A DNA stretch of 64,000 nucleotides from NCBI GenBank assembly GCA_021730905.1, contig JAKFYK010000036.1:62001-126000 (forward strand), in the 5' to 3' direction. The notes beneath the pieces were generated by a model. The model was not told the origin of the DNA and ran no database searches. It saw only the letters and a program-made list of their open reading frames with translations. This document shows positions 34,637 through 43,026 of this stretch, one piece after another. The stretch comes from Betaproteobacteria bacterium. GTDB taxonomy: Bacteria > Pseudomonadota > Gammaproteobacteria > Burkholderiales > SG8-41. The translations under genes were made by a program, and so were the position numbers. The number at the start of each line of letters is the position of its first letter. Positions within the stretch are counted from its first letter, which is position 1.

Positions 34637-34645
34637 ATTATATCA
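34637..34645 (-). promoter_or_regulatory. Extended -10 promoter for wzm-wzt
   Basis: On the minus strand the sequence reads TGATATAAT, a perfect TGnTATAAT extended -10 box. The -35 region is poor, which is common for extended -10 promoters. A transcript would start near 34630, about 22 bp before the wzm ATG, with GGAG in the leader. Confidence 0.5.
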
Positions 34646-34757
34646 TTGCCGTGGGCGGCCCCTCGATGCGCGGGACTGCTGGCGACAGGCTGCACGTGCC
34701 GTGCGCTGCCACTACGCAGGATTGCGCAACCGGAAGAACGAATGCTATCGACTGACC

Positions 34758-35840
34758 GTGAGTTTCAATCTGCTTAGGCGCGCATGGAGAAGCATCCGGC
34801 GGGTCGCGCGCCTCCTGCGTTGGGGTGGTGTGGCGCTTCCGGGCGTTACCGGCATCCGGCACACCGCTCGCCGGTTGTTAATCATCTACGATTTCTCGAG
34901 CCAGCCGTTCAGCATCGGCGACATCCTCATCTTTCAGGAAGCATCTCTCGTGCTGCGCGAGCGCCACAGTCTGGGCAAAGTGGATTTTGCCCTGGTCTAC
35001 GACCCGACTTTCCCCGTTGTGCCAGATCCCGCGTTCAGGAACGTGGATGCAGAGAGTTTTCTTGTCCACCTCTCCTCGGTCCTGCCAGCAGCGCAGGTGA
35101 ACGCGCACCTGGGCTCCGTGTTTCTGTTCGATTCGCATTTACAGCTTGAACGCCATGTTGCAGACAATGCGGAGAACTATTTCGTGTGGCCTGCGCTGGC
35201 CCAATACGCGTCGCGTGAGTACCTTTTCTATCATTGCTTCAACGTCCTGTTCCGGGAGCACTTCGAGCAGCACGGCTGTTTACCAGTGATCGGATCGCGT
35301 CCCGCCGCGCGCACCTGGGCTCGGCAGTTCCTGGCTGAACACGCTGGCACAGCGGTGCCGGTAACGATCCAGTTGCGACGCAATCTGGCGAATCCCGCGC
35401 GCAATTCAGACATTGGGGTCTGGATTGCGTTCTTCCGATATTGCGTGGACAAATATGACGCAAAGTTCATCATTATTTGCGGGCGCAACGAGGTGGACGA
35501 ACGGCTGCGCGGGCTGCCAAACATAATCGTCGCCAAGGACCACGGCACCGGCATCGAGCAGGACCTCGCATTAATCGAAGCGTCAACCCTGCATATGGGC
35601 ATGGCCTCCGGCCCCGGCACCATGGCACACTTCAGCCGCAAGCCTTACTGTATGTTCAACTGGGACCTTAAACTCGGTTCGCTCACCGGACTGGTGAAGG
35701 ATGATTACCGCTACCGCTTTCAGTTCTCGACGCCGTTACAAAACTGGATTTTCGAAAACGAGAGCGAGGCGCTGCTGAAGATCGAGTTCCAGCGCATCTG
35801 GAACGGCCGGCAAGGTGTCACGCAGCACGTACCCCCATGA
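34758..35840 (+). CDS. Probable GT-B-fold glycosyltransferase, family not recognised
   Basis: 360 aa from the GTG at 34758; the frame is open to 34617 but that would run over the divergent wzm promoter. The N-terminus is basic and amphipathic (RRAWRSIRRVARLLRW), then LLIIYDFSSQPFSIGDILIF. In the C-terminal half, VTIQLRRN, KFIIICGRNEV and the strip HMGMASGPGTMAHFSRKPY resemble the donor-binding end of heptosyltransferase or sialyltransferase-type GT-B proteins. I do not recognise the family and cannot name catalytic residues. It overlaps the GT2 gene by ATGA and opens the plus-strand operon. Confidence 0.6.
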   Translation: MSFNLLRRAWRSIRRVARLLRWGGVALPGVTGIRHTARRLLIIYDFSSQPFSIGDILIFQEASLVLRERHSLGKVDFALVYDPTFPVVPDPAFRNVDAESFLVHLSSVLPAAQVNAHLGSVFLFDSHLQLERHVADNAENYFVWPALAQYASREYLFYHCFNVLFREHFEQHGCLPVIGSRPAARTWARQFLAEHAGTAVPVTIQLRRNLANPARNSDIGVWIAFFRYCVDKYDAKFIIICGRNEVDERLRGLPNIIVAKDHGTGIEQDLALIEASTLHMGMASGPGTMAHFSRKPYCMFNWDLKLGSLTGLVKDDYRYRFQFSTPLQNWIFENESEALLKIEFQRIWNGRQGVTQHVPP

Positions 35841-36778
35841 CGCCAAGCACGCATCTCACACCGTTGGTAACTATCGTCGTCCCCGCCCACAACCACGCCG
35901 GCTATCTCGCGCAAGCAATTGACAGTGTGCTCGAACAGGATTACCCCCGTATTGAGCTGATCGTGCTCGATGACGGCTCGACCGATAACACACGCTCGGT
36001 GCTCGAGGGCTATGGCAGCCGCTTCTGCTGGGAAACCCACACCAACATCGGCCAGGCCGCCACGCTCAACAAAGGATGGGAAATGTGCCATGGCGAAATT
36101 CTTTCCTATCTAAGCGCGGATGATCGCTTGTTGCCCAATGCCGTTTCGGAGGCTGTAAAAGTCTTAACTACACGCAACGAGCTCGTGATGACCTATTGCG
36201 ACTTTCATCTGGTCGATCGGTCAGGGAGGAAATTGCGCACCGTGAACGCACCCGATTATGACTACTACAAAATGGTCGTCAATACGGTTTGCATGCCAGG
36301 GCCGGGAGCCTTCTTCCGGCGCAAGGCATGGGAACAGGCCGGGGGTTGGAACGTCGCGTTGAAGCAATGGCCCGACTATGAGTATTGGCTGCGACTGGGA
36401 CTGCAGGGCCCGTTCGCACGCATCGCCACCCCTTGCGCAGAATTTCGCGTGCACGACAACTCTCAAACGTTTGCGCCGGTTGCGTTCAGGCGCGCCGAAG
36501 AGCCCATCGAGATACTGCAGTGGTATTACTCGGAACCGCGCAAACTTCCCGCGGATATTATTGCGGCAAAGCCTCTTGCCATGAGTTCCGCCGCTCTTGC
36601 AAGCGCCCAGTTGCATTTTCGGGCTGGGCGAGTGATCACAGGCATTGCGCGCGTTTGCATGGCATCTCGTGCCCACTGGCAATCGCTGTTTACGCTATCG
36701 GCATGGAAGCTCATCCTTCACGGGGTGTTATCCCGTCCCCTGATGCTCCTGCGCCTCGCTCTGCGCAGGATGAGCTAG
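35837..36778 (+). CDS. GT2 glycosyltransferase
   Basis: 313 aa GT-A enzyme: VTIVVPAHNHAGYLAQAIDS (nucleotide pocket), LIVLDDGSTDNT, LSADDRLLP as the metal-binding DxD site, and QWPDYEYWLRLG with the catalytic-base region. The C-terminus is helical and basic, without a clear membrane helix, so it is probably peripheral to the inner membrane. Known: such enzymes add one sugar to the growing undecaprenyl-linked chain. The donor cannot be told. ATGA overlap with the gene before it, 6 bp to the next gene. Confidence 0.88.
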   Translation: MTPSTHLTPLVTIVVPAHNHAGYLAQAIDSVLEQDYPRIELIVLDDGSTDNTRSVLEGYGSRFCWETHTNIGQAATLNKGWEMCHGEILSYLSADDRLLPNAVSEAVKVLTTRNELVMTYCDFHLVDRSGRKLRTVNAPDYDYYKMVVNTVCMPGPGAFFRRKAWEQAGGWNVALKQWPDYEYWLRLGLQGPFARIATPCAEFRVHDNSQTFAPVAFRRAEEPIEILQWYYSEPRKLPADIIAAKPLAMSSAALASAQLHFRAGRVITGIARVCMASRAHWQSLFTLSAWKLILHGVLSRPLMLLRLALRRMS

Positions 36779-36784
36779 GGCGGC

Positions 36785-37741
36785 ATGACCGAATCAGCCT
36801 ATTGCATCATTGGCGCAACCGGATTCCTGGGCCGGCACCTTCTGCGATATCTTGCGGCAAATAACGTCCAGCATGTTCGCTGCCTGTCGCGTAAAAAGCG
36901 GGGCCCAACTGCATCCATCGAATGGTTTATCGGTAACCTGCATGAAGAAAGCGCCTTGCGAAATCTCATCATCAAGGACGCTGTTGTAATTAACTTGGGG
37001 TTTGATACCAAGGCAACTCGTGACGCCAATGTTATGGCTTCACAAGCGTTGGGGCGGGCTTGCGTCACAGCCCAGGCGCGGAGATTGGTGCATATCAGCA
37101 CCGCCACGGTCGTGGGCAGGGCGCGCGACGACGTGATTTGCGAAACTACACGCTGTGCACCAAACTCGGAGTATGAGCAAACCAAACTGGCGATCGAAGA
37201 AGCGCTGCTTTCGGAAACCACGGGCATGCTGGCCACAACCATAGTCAGGCCAGTCGCCGTATTCGGCGAAGGAGGCCGGAATCTTGTGCAACTCGCGCAA
37301 CGCGTGGCAACCGGTAACGCTATCAGCCGGCAATTACTGGCACGCATACATGGGAAGCGCTGCATGAATTTGGTCGCAGCGGAAAACGTGGTCGCGGCCA
37401 TCACTTATCTGGCGAGAGCGCCTTTGGACACTTCGCAGGGACACTTCATAGTTTCCGACGATGACTCGGCTAACAATAACTACGCCTACGTGGAGTCGCG
37501 TCTGGCCGCCGCATTCGGCAAAGACGTGCGCGCTTCAACAATGCGTTCGCTTCCCGCCCCGATACTAAGCCTGTTACTTCAAGCATGCGGCAGGTCAAAC
37601 ATCAATCCTTATCGACGCTACGCCTGCAAGAAGCTATTAGATATGGGATTCATACGCCCCACCCAGTTTGAAGACGCGCTTGATGCCTATGCCGCGCATC
37701 TGGCGGCACAGTGGCTGAGCCTGCGCAGGATATCCGGTTGA
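36785..37741 (+). CDS. NAD-dependent epimerase/dehydratase (extended SDR)
   Basis: 318 aa with Rossmann loop IIGATGFLGRHLL, HISTATVVG strip and YEQTK as the YxxxK pair. The C-terminus (YACKKLLDMGFIRP) is similar to NDP-sugar 4-epimerases and to SDRs that sit beside glycosyltransferases. Known: it would epimerise, reduce or dehydrate a nucleotide sugar. The product is unknown, but the placement between a GT2 and a GT4 suggests it supplies one of their donors (inference). The stop overlaps the next start as TGATG. Confidence 0.82.
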   Translation: MTESAYCIIGATGFLGRHLLRYLAANNVQHVRCLSRKKRGPTASIEWFIGNLHEESALRNLIIKDAVVINLGFDTKATRDANVMASQALGRACVTAQARRLVHISTATVVGRARDDVICETTRCAPNSEYEQTKLAIEEALLSETTGMLATTIVRPVAVFGEGGRNLVQLAQRVATGNAISRQLLARIHGKRCMNLVAAENVVAAITYLARAPLDTSQGHFIVSDDDSANNNYAYVESRLAAAFGKDVRASTMRSLPAPILSLLLQACGRSNINPYRRYACKKLLDMGFIRPTQFEDALDAYAAHLAAQWLSLRRISG

Positions 37742-38883
37742 TGCGGATACTCAGTGTTTGCGCCCTGATGGACGCGGAAACTGGCGGCGGAAACGCAGAG
37801 CGTGTACTTCAGTTAAGCAAGGCGTTCGAGTTGGCAGGTGCGACGGCAACGGTAATGACCCTTGATATCGGCCTCACGCCAACAAGATACCAGGCGTTCG
37901 GTGCGGTAAAAGTGATTGCCTTACCCTGCCTGCAGCGCCGCTTTCTGATTCCGGCGCTTTCACACCGCGCCATTGAGCGCGCGATCGCCGACGCTGATGT
38001 GATTCATTTGACCAATCATTGGACCGTGCTCAATGTGATGGCTGCGAGCATCGCCGCCAAAATGCACAAGCCTTATGTGGTGTGTCCTGCCGGAGCGCTG
38101 CCCGCGTTCGGGCGGTCTCGCATTTTGAAATCCATATACAACGCAGTTGCAGGCAGGCGTATGGTCCGTAGCGCGAATGCTTGGGTAGCTATCACCGCTG
38201 CGGAACGACTCCAGTTTTCGCCCTACACAGTCGATCCATCGGCTGTTACCGTTATCCCCAACGGGATTTGGATAGACGAGTTTTCCGAGAAAACCTACAA
38301 GCTCGATTACCGCACCCAGTTGGGGATAATGGATGAGCCCGTCATCTTGTTCGTTGGCCGGCTCAATCCCATCAAAGGTCCGGACATACTCCTTGAAGCG
38401 TTTGGGAATGCAAGGCGCACGGGTAATAGTGCCCGCCTTTTATACGCAGGCCCCGACGAGGGAATGCGGCAGTCTCTGACGCGCCGCGCAAATGAGCTTG
38501 GGCTCTCCGCTCAAGTTCATTTCCTGGGATATCTTGCCCATCCGGAAAAATTGGCTGCATACCACGCAGCAGACATCGTGGTAGTACCCTCACGATCAGA
38601 AGCCATGTCTCTCGTTGCCCTCGAGGCAGGCGCTTGCGGGAAGCCGGTAGTGCTTACCGATTGCTGCGGTTTCGATGAGGTGGCTGATGCGCGAGGTGGG
38701 CTCGTGGTGCCTGCCGATCCAATGGCAATGAGTAGCGCGATATTGGAGCTGCTCAATGACACAGCACTTCGTAACACGATGGGAGCAAACTTACGATTAT
38801 TCGTTGAATCACATTACACGTGGCCCATGTCCGCGCGAAAGTACCTAGACCTATTTACTTCGGTCGAGCGCAGGTTACATTGA
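37741..38883 (+). CDS. GT4 glycosyltransferase
   Basis: 380 aa from the ATG at 37741, which overlaps the previous stop by 1 bp; the longer frame to 37711 is not used. GT-B fold with N-terminal GGGNAERVLQLSKAF acceptor-binding helix, and a C-terminal donor domain with LFVGRLNPIKGPDILLEAF and the E-x7-E type strip VVPSRSEAMSLVALEAGACGKPVV. Known: retaining GT4 enzymes add a sugar to the lipid-linked glycan in the cytoplasm. Its stop is overlapped by the next gene (TTGA at 38880). Confidence 0.88.
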   Translation: MRILSVCALMDAETGGGNAERVLQLSKAFELAGATATVMTLDIGLTPTRYQAFGAVKVIALPCLQRRFLIPALSHRAIERAIADADVIHLTNHWTVLNVMAASIAAKMHKPYVVCPAGALPAFGRSRILKSIYNAVAGRRMVRSANAWVAITAAERLQFSPYTVDPSAVTVIPNGIWIDEFSEKTYKLDYRTQLGIMDEPVILFVGRLNPIKGPDILLEAFGNARRTGNSARLLYAGPDEGMRQSLTRRANELGLSAQVHFLGYLAHPEKLAAYHAADIVVVPSRSEAMSLVALEAGACGKPVVLTDCCGFDEVADARGGLVVPADPMAMSSAILELLNDTALRNTMGANLRLFVESHYTWPMSARKYLDLFTSVERRLH

Positions 38884-40109
38884 GAGTCCTGATCGTAACC
38901 CAGTATTTTCATCCTGAGCCGTTTCGTATCAACGATCTGGCCCTTGCCCTGCATGGCAGAGGTCACAAAGTGACCGTATTAACCGGAATGCCGAATTACC
39001 CGGAAGGCCGTATTTATCCCGGCTACGGGTGGATTTCTCCTCGTCAGGAGGATTACGATGGCATCCTCATTATTCGTGTGCCCTTAATTACAAGAGGGGC
39101 AGCGAAGGGCTGGCGGCTTATTCTCAACTACCTGTCATTCGTATTTTCTGCGTGCGTCCTTGGCCCGCTGCGGTGCCGCCAGAAATTCGATATTGTGCTG
39201 GTGTACGAGCCATCGCCCGTTACCGTCGGGTTGCCCGGCATGCTGATGGGCGAACTCAACGGCGCCCCGGTGATGCTGTGGATTCAGGACCTTTGGCCTG
39301 AGACGCTGGCTGCGGTCGGCCAGCATGGCTTCCTCAGCCATATTGCAACGTGGATAGCAAATTTTGTCCACCGCGGTTGCGACATGCTGCTGGTGCAGTC
39401 CGAGGAATTTACGCAACCTTTGATTTCCCATGGAATCGAACCACCGCGCATCCGATACCTGCCCAACTGGGCAGAAGACTTTTACACGCATGGCACACCA
39501 CATTCAGTCGAATCCTCGCTCCAGGAATTCAAGGGTACACGTCTCCTGTTTGCAGGAAATATCGGTACGGCGCAGTCCTTCGAAACGCTTATTGAAGCTG
39601 CGCAACTGCTGAAACATCGGTCTGATATCCATTGGATCATTGTCGGCGATGGCATTATGCGAGACTGGTTAGCGGAGCAGATCCGTTCGTGCAAACTCGG
39701 CGCTACGGTGGCCTTGCTGGGAAGGCGCTCTCCCGAGCATATGCCTGCGTTGTTTTCCCAGGCGGACGCGCTTCTGGTAACCTTGCGCCGCGATCCAGTG
39801 TTCTCCATGACGATACCGAGCAAGATTCAGTCCTATTTGGCATCAGGAGTGCCTATCTTGGGCGCAATCGACGGCGAAGGGGCAAGAATTGTCAACGAAT
39901 CGGGTGCGGGTTTCGTGGCAAATGCCGGTGATGGTCAGGGTCTCGCGCAGTGCGCGTTGAAAATGGCGGCCATGAGTTCCGCCGAGCGCAGGGCGATGGG
40001 GCTTCGCGGACGAGCCTATTTCGATATTCACTTCAATCGCGACAAATTAATTGACCGGCTGGAGGCCTGGATGCACGAATTGGTGGAAAACAAGACATGC
40101 AAACTCTGA
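38880..40109 (+). CDS. wbuB: GT4 glycosyltransferase, WbuB/WbwH-like (L-fucosamine transferase candidate)
   Basis: 409 aa from the TTG at 38880; this start gives the natural LRVLIVTQYFHPEPFRINDL. The sequence is WbuB-like throughout: LTGMPNYPEGRIYPGY, PVMLWIQDLWPETL and LFAGNIGTAQSFETLIEAA, then PSKIQSYLASGVPI as the donor-site strip. Known: WbuB-type enzymes transfer N-acetyl-L-fucosamine and usually sit beside fnlA, fnlB and fnlC, as here. Inferred: it adds L-FucNAc from the UDP-L-FucNAc made by the genes at 41099-44160. A 13-bp overlap with a 38-codon remnant follows. Confidence 0.85.
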   Translation: MRVLIVTQYFHPEPFRINDLALALHGRGHKVTVLTGMPNYPEGRIYPGYGWISPRQEDYDGILIIRVPLITRGAAKGWRLILNYLSFVFSACVLGPLRCRQKFDIVLVYEPSPVTVGLPGMLMGELNGAPVMLWIQDLWPETLAAVGQHGFLSHIATWIANFVHRGCDMLLVQSEEFTQPLISHGIEPPRIRYLPNWAEDFYTHGTPHSVESSLQEFKGTRLLFAGNIGTAQSFETLIEAAQLLKHRSDIHWIIVGDGIMRDWLAEQIRSCKLGATVALLGRRSPEHMPALFSQADALLVTLRRDPVFSMTIPSKIQSYLASGVPILGAIDGEGARIVNESGAGFVANAGDGQGLAQCALKMAAMSSAERRAMGLRGRAYFDIHFNRDKLIDRLEAWMHELVENKTCKL

Positions 40110-40213
40110 TAATCGGCGGCGGCATATTTAGCCACTCGTTGTTTCGGAAACCAGGTGGAAAAAGGGGCGCGTGCTGTGGCAGGGTTTTTGGGCACGGCGG
40201 AATGCCCGGCTAG
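40097..40213 (+). pseudogene. 38-codon remnant resembling the start of an FAD/NAD-binding oxidoreductase
   Basis: From an ATG at 40097 the frame reads MQTLIIGGGIF and then departs from the usual pattern after GGG, ending at TAG 40211. The start matches the beta-alpha-beta dinucleotide loop GxGxxG of amine-oxidase-type flavoproteins, although a later G is missing. It overlaps the end of the WbuB gene by 13 bp. It may be the decayed front of a gene that was deleted before the 40251 methyltransferase, or a chance frame. Confidence 0.3.
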
Positions 40214-40250
40214 TTCGGGGCCGGGATGCGGGACGCTGCGAAACGGCATC

Positions 40251-41096
40251 ATGCATACTGATACGATGGCCCCAGTTACCTGCAAGATCTGCGACAGCAC
40301 AGCGCTGGACATCCTCGCCCATACCGCTCGTTGCAAAGATTGTGGCGTGCTCCTGTACTATCCTTATCCTGAAGCGTCACAACCCAATTTCGTGACGGAA
40401 GACGAGAAATTAAACTGGTACTCGGCAAGCGCCCAATTTAATCACGACAATTTCACGCACATGCTGCGCTACGCGATGGAAGGCCAGCCGATGTCGGCGT
40501 CGCTGTCGATACTGGATTTCGGCGGCGGCGGCGGGCAGTTCGCGCCGATTTGCAAATCCATGTTCCCGCGTGCCGCTGTCTGTCTGGTCGACATCAACGA
40601 CGATTCTGCGCTCAACGGCTGGGCGCCTTTCAGCCGCCGCATACCGTTCAAGGACTTCGCCTCGGATAGCACGATGTTTGACGTCATTTTCCTTAACGAC
40701 GTGTTCGAGCACCTCCATGATCCCGTGGGCACGCTGCATTTGCTTGCGGGCAAGCTGAACGACGGCGGAAGGATGTTTATTGACACCCCGCGCCAGTTTT
40801 GGATTTACCCGTTGAGCCGGCTGTTGGCGCGCAAGCTTCACCTGAGCGTGCTGCGCGGCACGGTCTCGCTCGCTCATCTGCAGATATGGAGTGACCGCGC
40901 TTTTCGCGTTGCCACAGAACGCGCCCGTCTGCGCGTGGTGAAGTCCTCCACCTGGGCCGAATTCACAATGCCATGGGAGTTCTACGTGAACAACATGGGC
41001 ATTACCAACCCGGTGCTGCGGTTCGCCGCCCGCGCAGCGTACAAGGCATCGGGACTGATCCTGCGCAACAAAATCGCCTGCGTGCTCGGAAAGTAG
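40251..41096 (+). CDS. Class I SAM methyltransferase with zinc knuckle
   Basis: 281 aa from the ATG at 40251 (a second ATG at 40266 is possible). A zinc knuckle (TCKICDS and RCKDCG) is followed by the SAM loop SILDFGGGGGQFAP, CLVDINDDSALNGWA and FLNDVFEHLHDP. The C-terminal half is helical and basic (PLSRLLARKLHLSVLRGT). Known: this type 11-like methyltransferase acts on small molecules or lipid-linked sugars. It lies between the WbuB-like transferase and the L-FucNAc genes, so a methylated FucNAc or its neighbour is possible (inference). Confidence 0.85.
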   Translation: MHTDTMAPVTCKICDSTALDILAHTARCKDCGVLLYYPYPEASQPNFVTEDEKLNWYSASAQFNHDNFTHMLRYAMEGQPMSASLSILDFGGGGGQFAPICKSMFPRAAVCLVDINDDSALNGWAPFSRRIPFKDFASDSTMFDVIFLNDVFEHLHDPVGTLHLLAGKLNDGGRMFIDTPRQFWIYPLSRLLARKLHLSVLRGTVSLAHLQIWSDRAFRVATERARLRVVKSSTWAEFTMPWEFYVNNMGITNPVLRFAARAAYKASGLILRNKIACVLGK

Positions 41097-41098
41097 CG

Positions 41099-41950
41099 AT
41101 GCGCATCCTCGTCCTTGGCGGTGACGGCATGCTGGGCCACCAGTTATTTCGAGGACTGGATGGGCGGCACGAAGTTCGCGTGACGCTTCGCCAGGCGAAG
41201 GCGCATTATTCCGCCCTGAATTTGTTTCGTGACAGCAATGTCTATGATGAAATCGATATCAGAAATCTTGAACGGGTTCAGGCTGTGGTGGCGGATTTCC
41301 GGCCCGATGCGGTGGTAAATGCGACGGGCATCGTAAAGCAGCGCAGTGCAGCTTCTGAAAGCATCCCCTCCATCGAGATAAACGCCTTGTTTCCTCACAA
41401 ACTCTCCAGGCTCTGCGGGGAAGCAGGTGCGCGGCTGGTGCATATGAGCACGGATTGCGTGTTCTCGGGCCGCCGGGGAAATTATTCGGAAGACGACACG
41501 CCTGATGCCGAAGATATCTACGGCCGCAGCAAGCTGCTGGGGGAAGTAACGGACGCGCCAGGTATTACGCTGCGCACTTCCATTATCGGCCGCGAGCTGT
41601 CGCGGAAAACCGGCTTGCTGGAATGGTTCCTCGCGCAGAAAACGTCCATCAAAGGATTTCGGAACGCCATATTTTCCGGATTTACTACCATCGAAATGAG
41701 CCGCGTCATCGAGCGCGTACTCATGCACTCGCCGCCGCGTTACGGCCTGTACCACGTATCGAGCGCGCCTATCAACAAGCATGATCTGTTGCGACTTATT
41801 CGCGATAAACTCGGGTTGCGCATCGAGATTGTCGCGGACGACATGTTCAAATGCGATCGCAGCCTGGATTCCACCAGGTTCAGGCGCGACTTCGACTATC
41901 TACCGCCGACGTGGGACAGTATGATTACCGAACTCGCAGAAAAGGCATAA
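41099..41950 (+). CDS. RmlD-like reductase in the L-FucNAc pathway (FnlB/WbjC equivalent, without the cupin domain)
   Basis: 283 aa from the ATG at 41099, 2 bp after the methyltransferase stop. Rossmann loop ILVLGGDGMLGHQLF, HMSTDCVFSG and YGRSKLLGE as the YxxxK pair: an RmlD-type reductase. In E. coli, fnlB lies between fnlA and fnlC and encodes a 370-aa reductase with a C-terminal cupin; this protein is about 90 residues shorter and has no cupin. Its place next to fnlA and fnlC suggests it does the 4-keto reduction (inference). The epimerase part, done by the cupin in FnlB, may be supplied by FnlA, which is a 5-epimerase too. Confidence 0.78.
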   Translation: MRILVLGGDGMLGHQLFRGLDGRHEVRVTLRQAKAHYSALNLFRDSNVYDEIDIRNLERVQAVVADFRPDAVVNATGIVKQRSAASESIPSIEINALFPHKLSRLCGEAGARLVHMSTDCVFSGRRGNYSEDDTPDAEDIYGRSKLLGEVTDAPGITLRTSIIGRELSRKTGLLEWFLAQKTSIKGFRNAIFSGFTTIEMSRVIERVLMHSPPRYGLYHVSSAPINKHDLLRLIRDKLGLRIEIVADDMFKCDRSLDSTRFRRDFDYLPPTWDSMITELAEKA

Positions 41951-41954
41951 GCAT

Positions 41955-43022
41955 ATGTTTTTAAAAGGGAAAAATATTCTGGTGACAGGCGGAACCGGGT
42001 CCATGGGCAAGATTTTTGTGCATCGCGTCCTGACCGGCGAGCTGGGACTGCCGCGGAAGGTCATCGTGTTTTCCCGGGATGAAGCCAAGCAACACGAGAT
42101 GCGCGTTACCTATCTCAACAAAACGGCTACGACAGACGAAGTCATATTCCGCAATTTCATGAACGTCCTGGAGTTTCGCATTGGCGACGTGCGCGACTAT
42201 TCGGCAGTATGTTCCGCGGTGCGTGATGTCGATGTGGTGGTAAATGCGGCGGCACTCAAGCAAGTGCCTTCTTGCGAGTACTTCCCGGGCGAGGCCATCC
42301 TCACCAACTGCATGGGCGCGATGAATATCGTGCGCGCCATTGAACAGAATCGTTACCCGGTGAACACCGTCGTTGCGGTCAGCACTGACAAAGCCTGCAA
42401 GCCTGTAAACGTGATGGGTATGACCAAATCCCTGCAGGAACGTGTATTTGTTGCCGCCAACGTACTCAATCCCGACACGCGTTTTATCGGAGTTCGCTAT
42501 GGCAACGTATTGGCCTCCCGCGGCTCGGTCATTCCCCTGTTCCATGAGCAGATCCGCAACGGCGGGCCCGTAACCATCACTTCTCCCAAAATGACACGGT
42601 TTCTGCTCAGCCTGAACCAGGCTGTGGATACGGTGTTTGCTGCCCTCAAGGGTGCGGGTCGCGGGGAGATTTATGTCCCGGACGCCCCCTCGGCAACGGT
42701 GATTAACATTGCAAAGGCGCTGATCGGCGCGCGGAAAATCCCTACCAGGGTGACCGGCATACGACCCGGTGAAAAAATGCATGAGATCATGGTGTCTGAA
42801 GAGGAAATTCACCACTGCGTCAAGCGCGGAGCCTACTATGCAATCACGCCGATGCTGCCCGAGCTCGCCGGCAAGCGCCGCGGTCCAGCCAACGCGCTGA
42901 CACGTGAGTTCAGTTCCGCCGATAATATTTTGTCGCTTGCAGATACCGTAAAACTCCTCAAGCAGCATCAGCTCATGGTGGACATGGGCCGGCCTCACGA
43001 AGCTGGCGAATTGTTACGATAG
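41955..43022 (+). CDS. fnlA: UDP-GlcNAc 4,6-dehydratase/5-epimerase, FnlA/WbjB
   Basis: 355 aa. Rossmann loop TGGTGSMG (11-18), FSRDEAKQHEMR, VSTDKACKPVNVMGMTKSLQE and RYGNVLASRGSVIPLF. The position of the usual YxxxK reads MGMTK, a Met in place of Tyr, as in the FlaA1/CapD/FnlA group, where Lys and Asp do the catalysis. Known: FnlA (WbjB) converts UDP-GlcNAc to UDP-2-acetamido-2,6-dideoxy-L-arabino-hexos-4-ulose, the first step of UDP-L-FucNAc. It sits 4 bp after the reductase gene and 4 bp before fnlC. Confidence 0.9.
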   Translation: MFLKGKNILVTGGTGSMGKIFVHRVLTGELGLPRKVIVFSRDEAKQHEMRVTYLNKTATTDEVIFRNFMNVLEFRIGDVRDYSAVCSAVRDVDVVVNAAALKQVPSCEYFPGEAILTNCMGAMNIVRAIEQNRYPVNTVVAVSTDKACKPVNVMGMTKSLQERVFVAANVLNPDTRFIGVRYGNVLASRGSVIPLFHEQIRNGGPVTITSPKMTRFLLSLNQAVDTVFAALKGAGRGEIYVPDAPSATVINIAKALIGARKIPTRVTGIRPGEKMHEIMVSEEEIHHCVKRGAYYAITPMLPELAGKRRGPANALTREFSSADNILSLADTVKLLKQHQLMVDMGRPHEAGELLR

Positions 43023-43026
43023 GCGC

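Noticed and set aside
41961-42998. Minus-strand open frame of 345 codons
   Set aside because: Antisense shadow of fnlA, with no family pattern.
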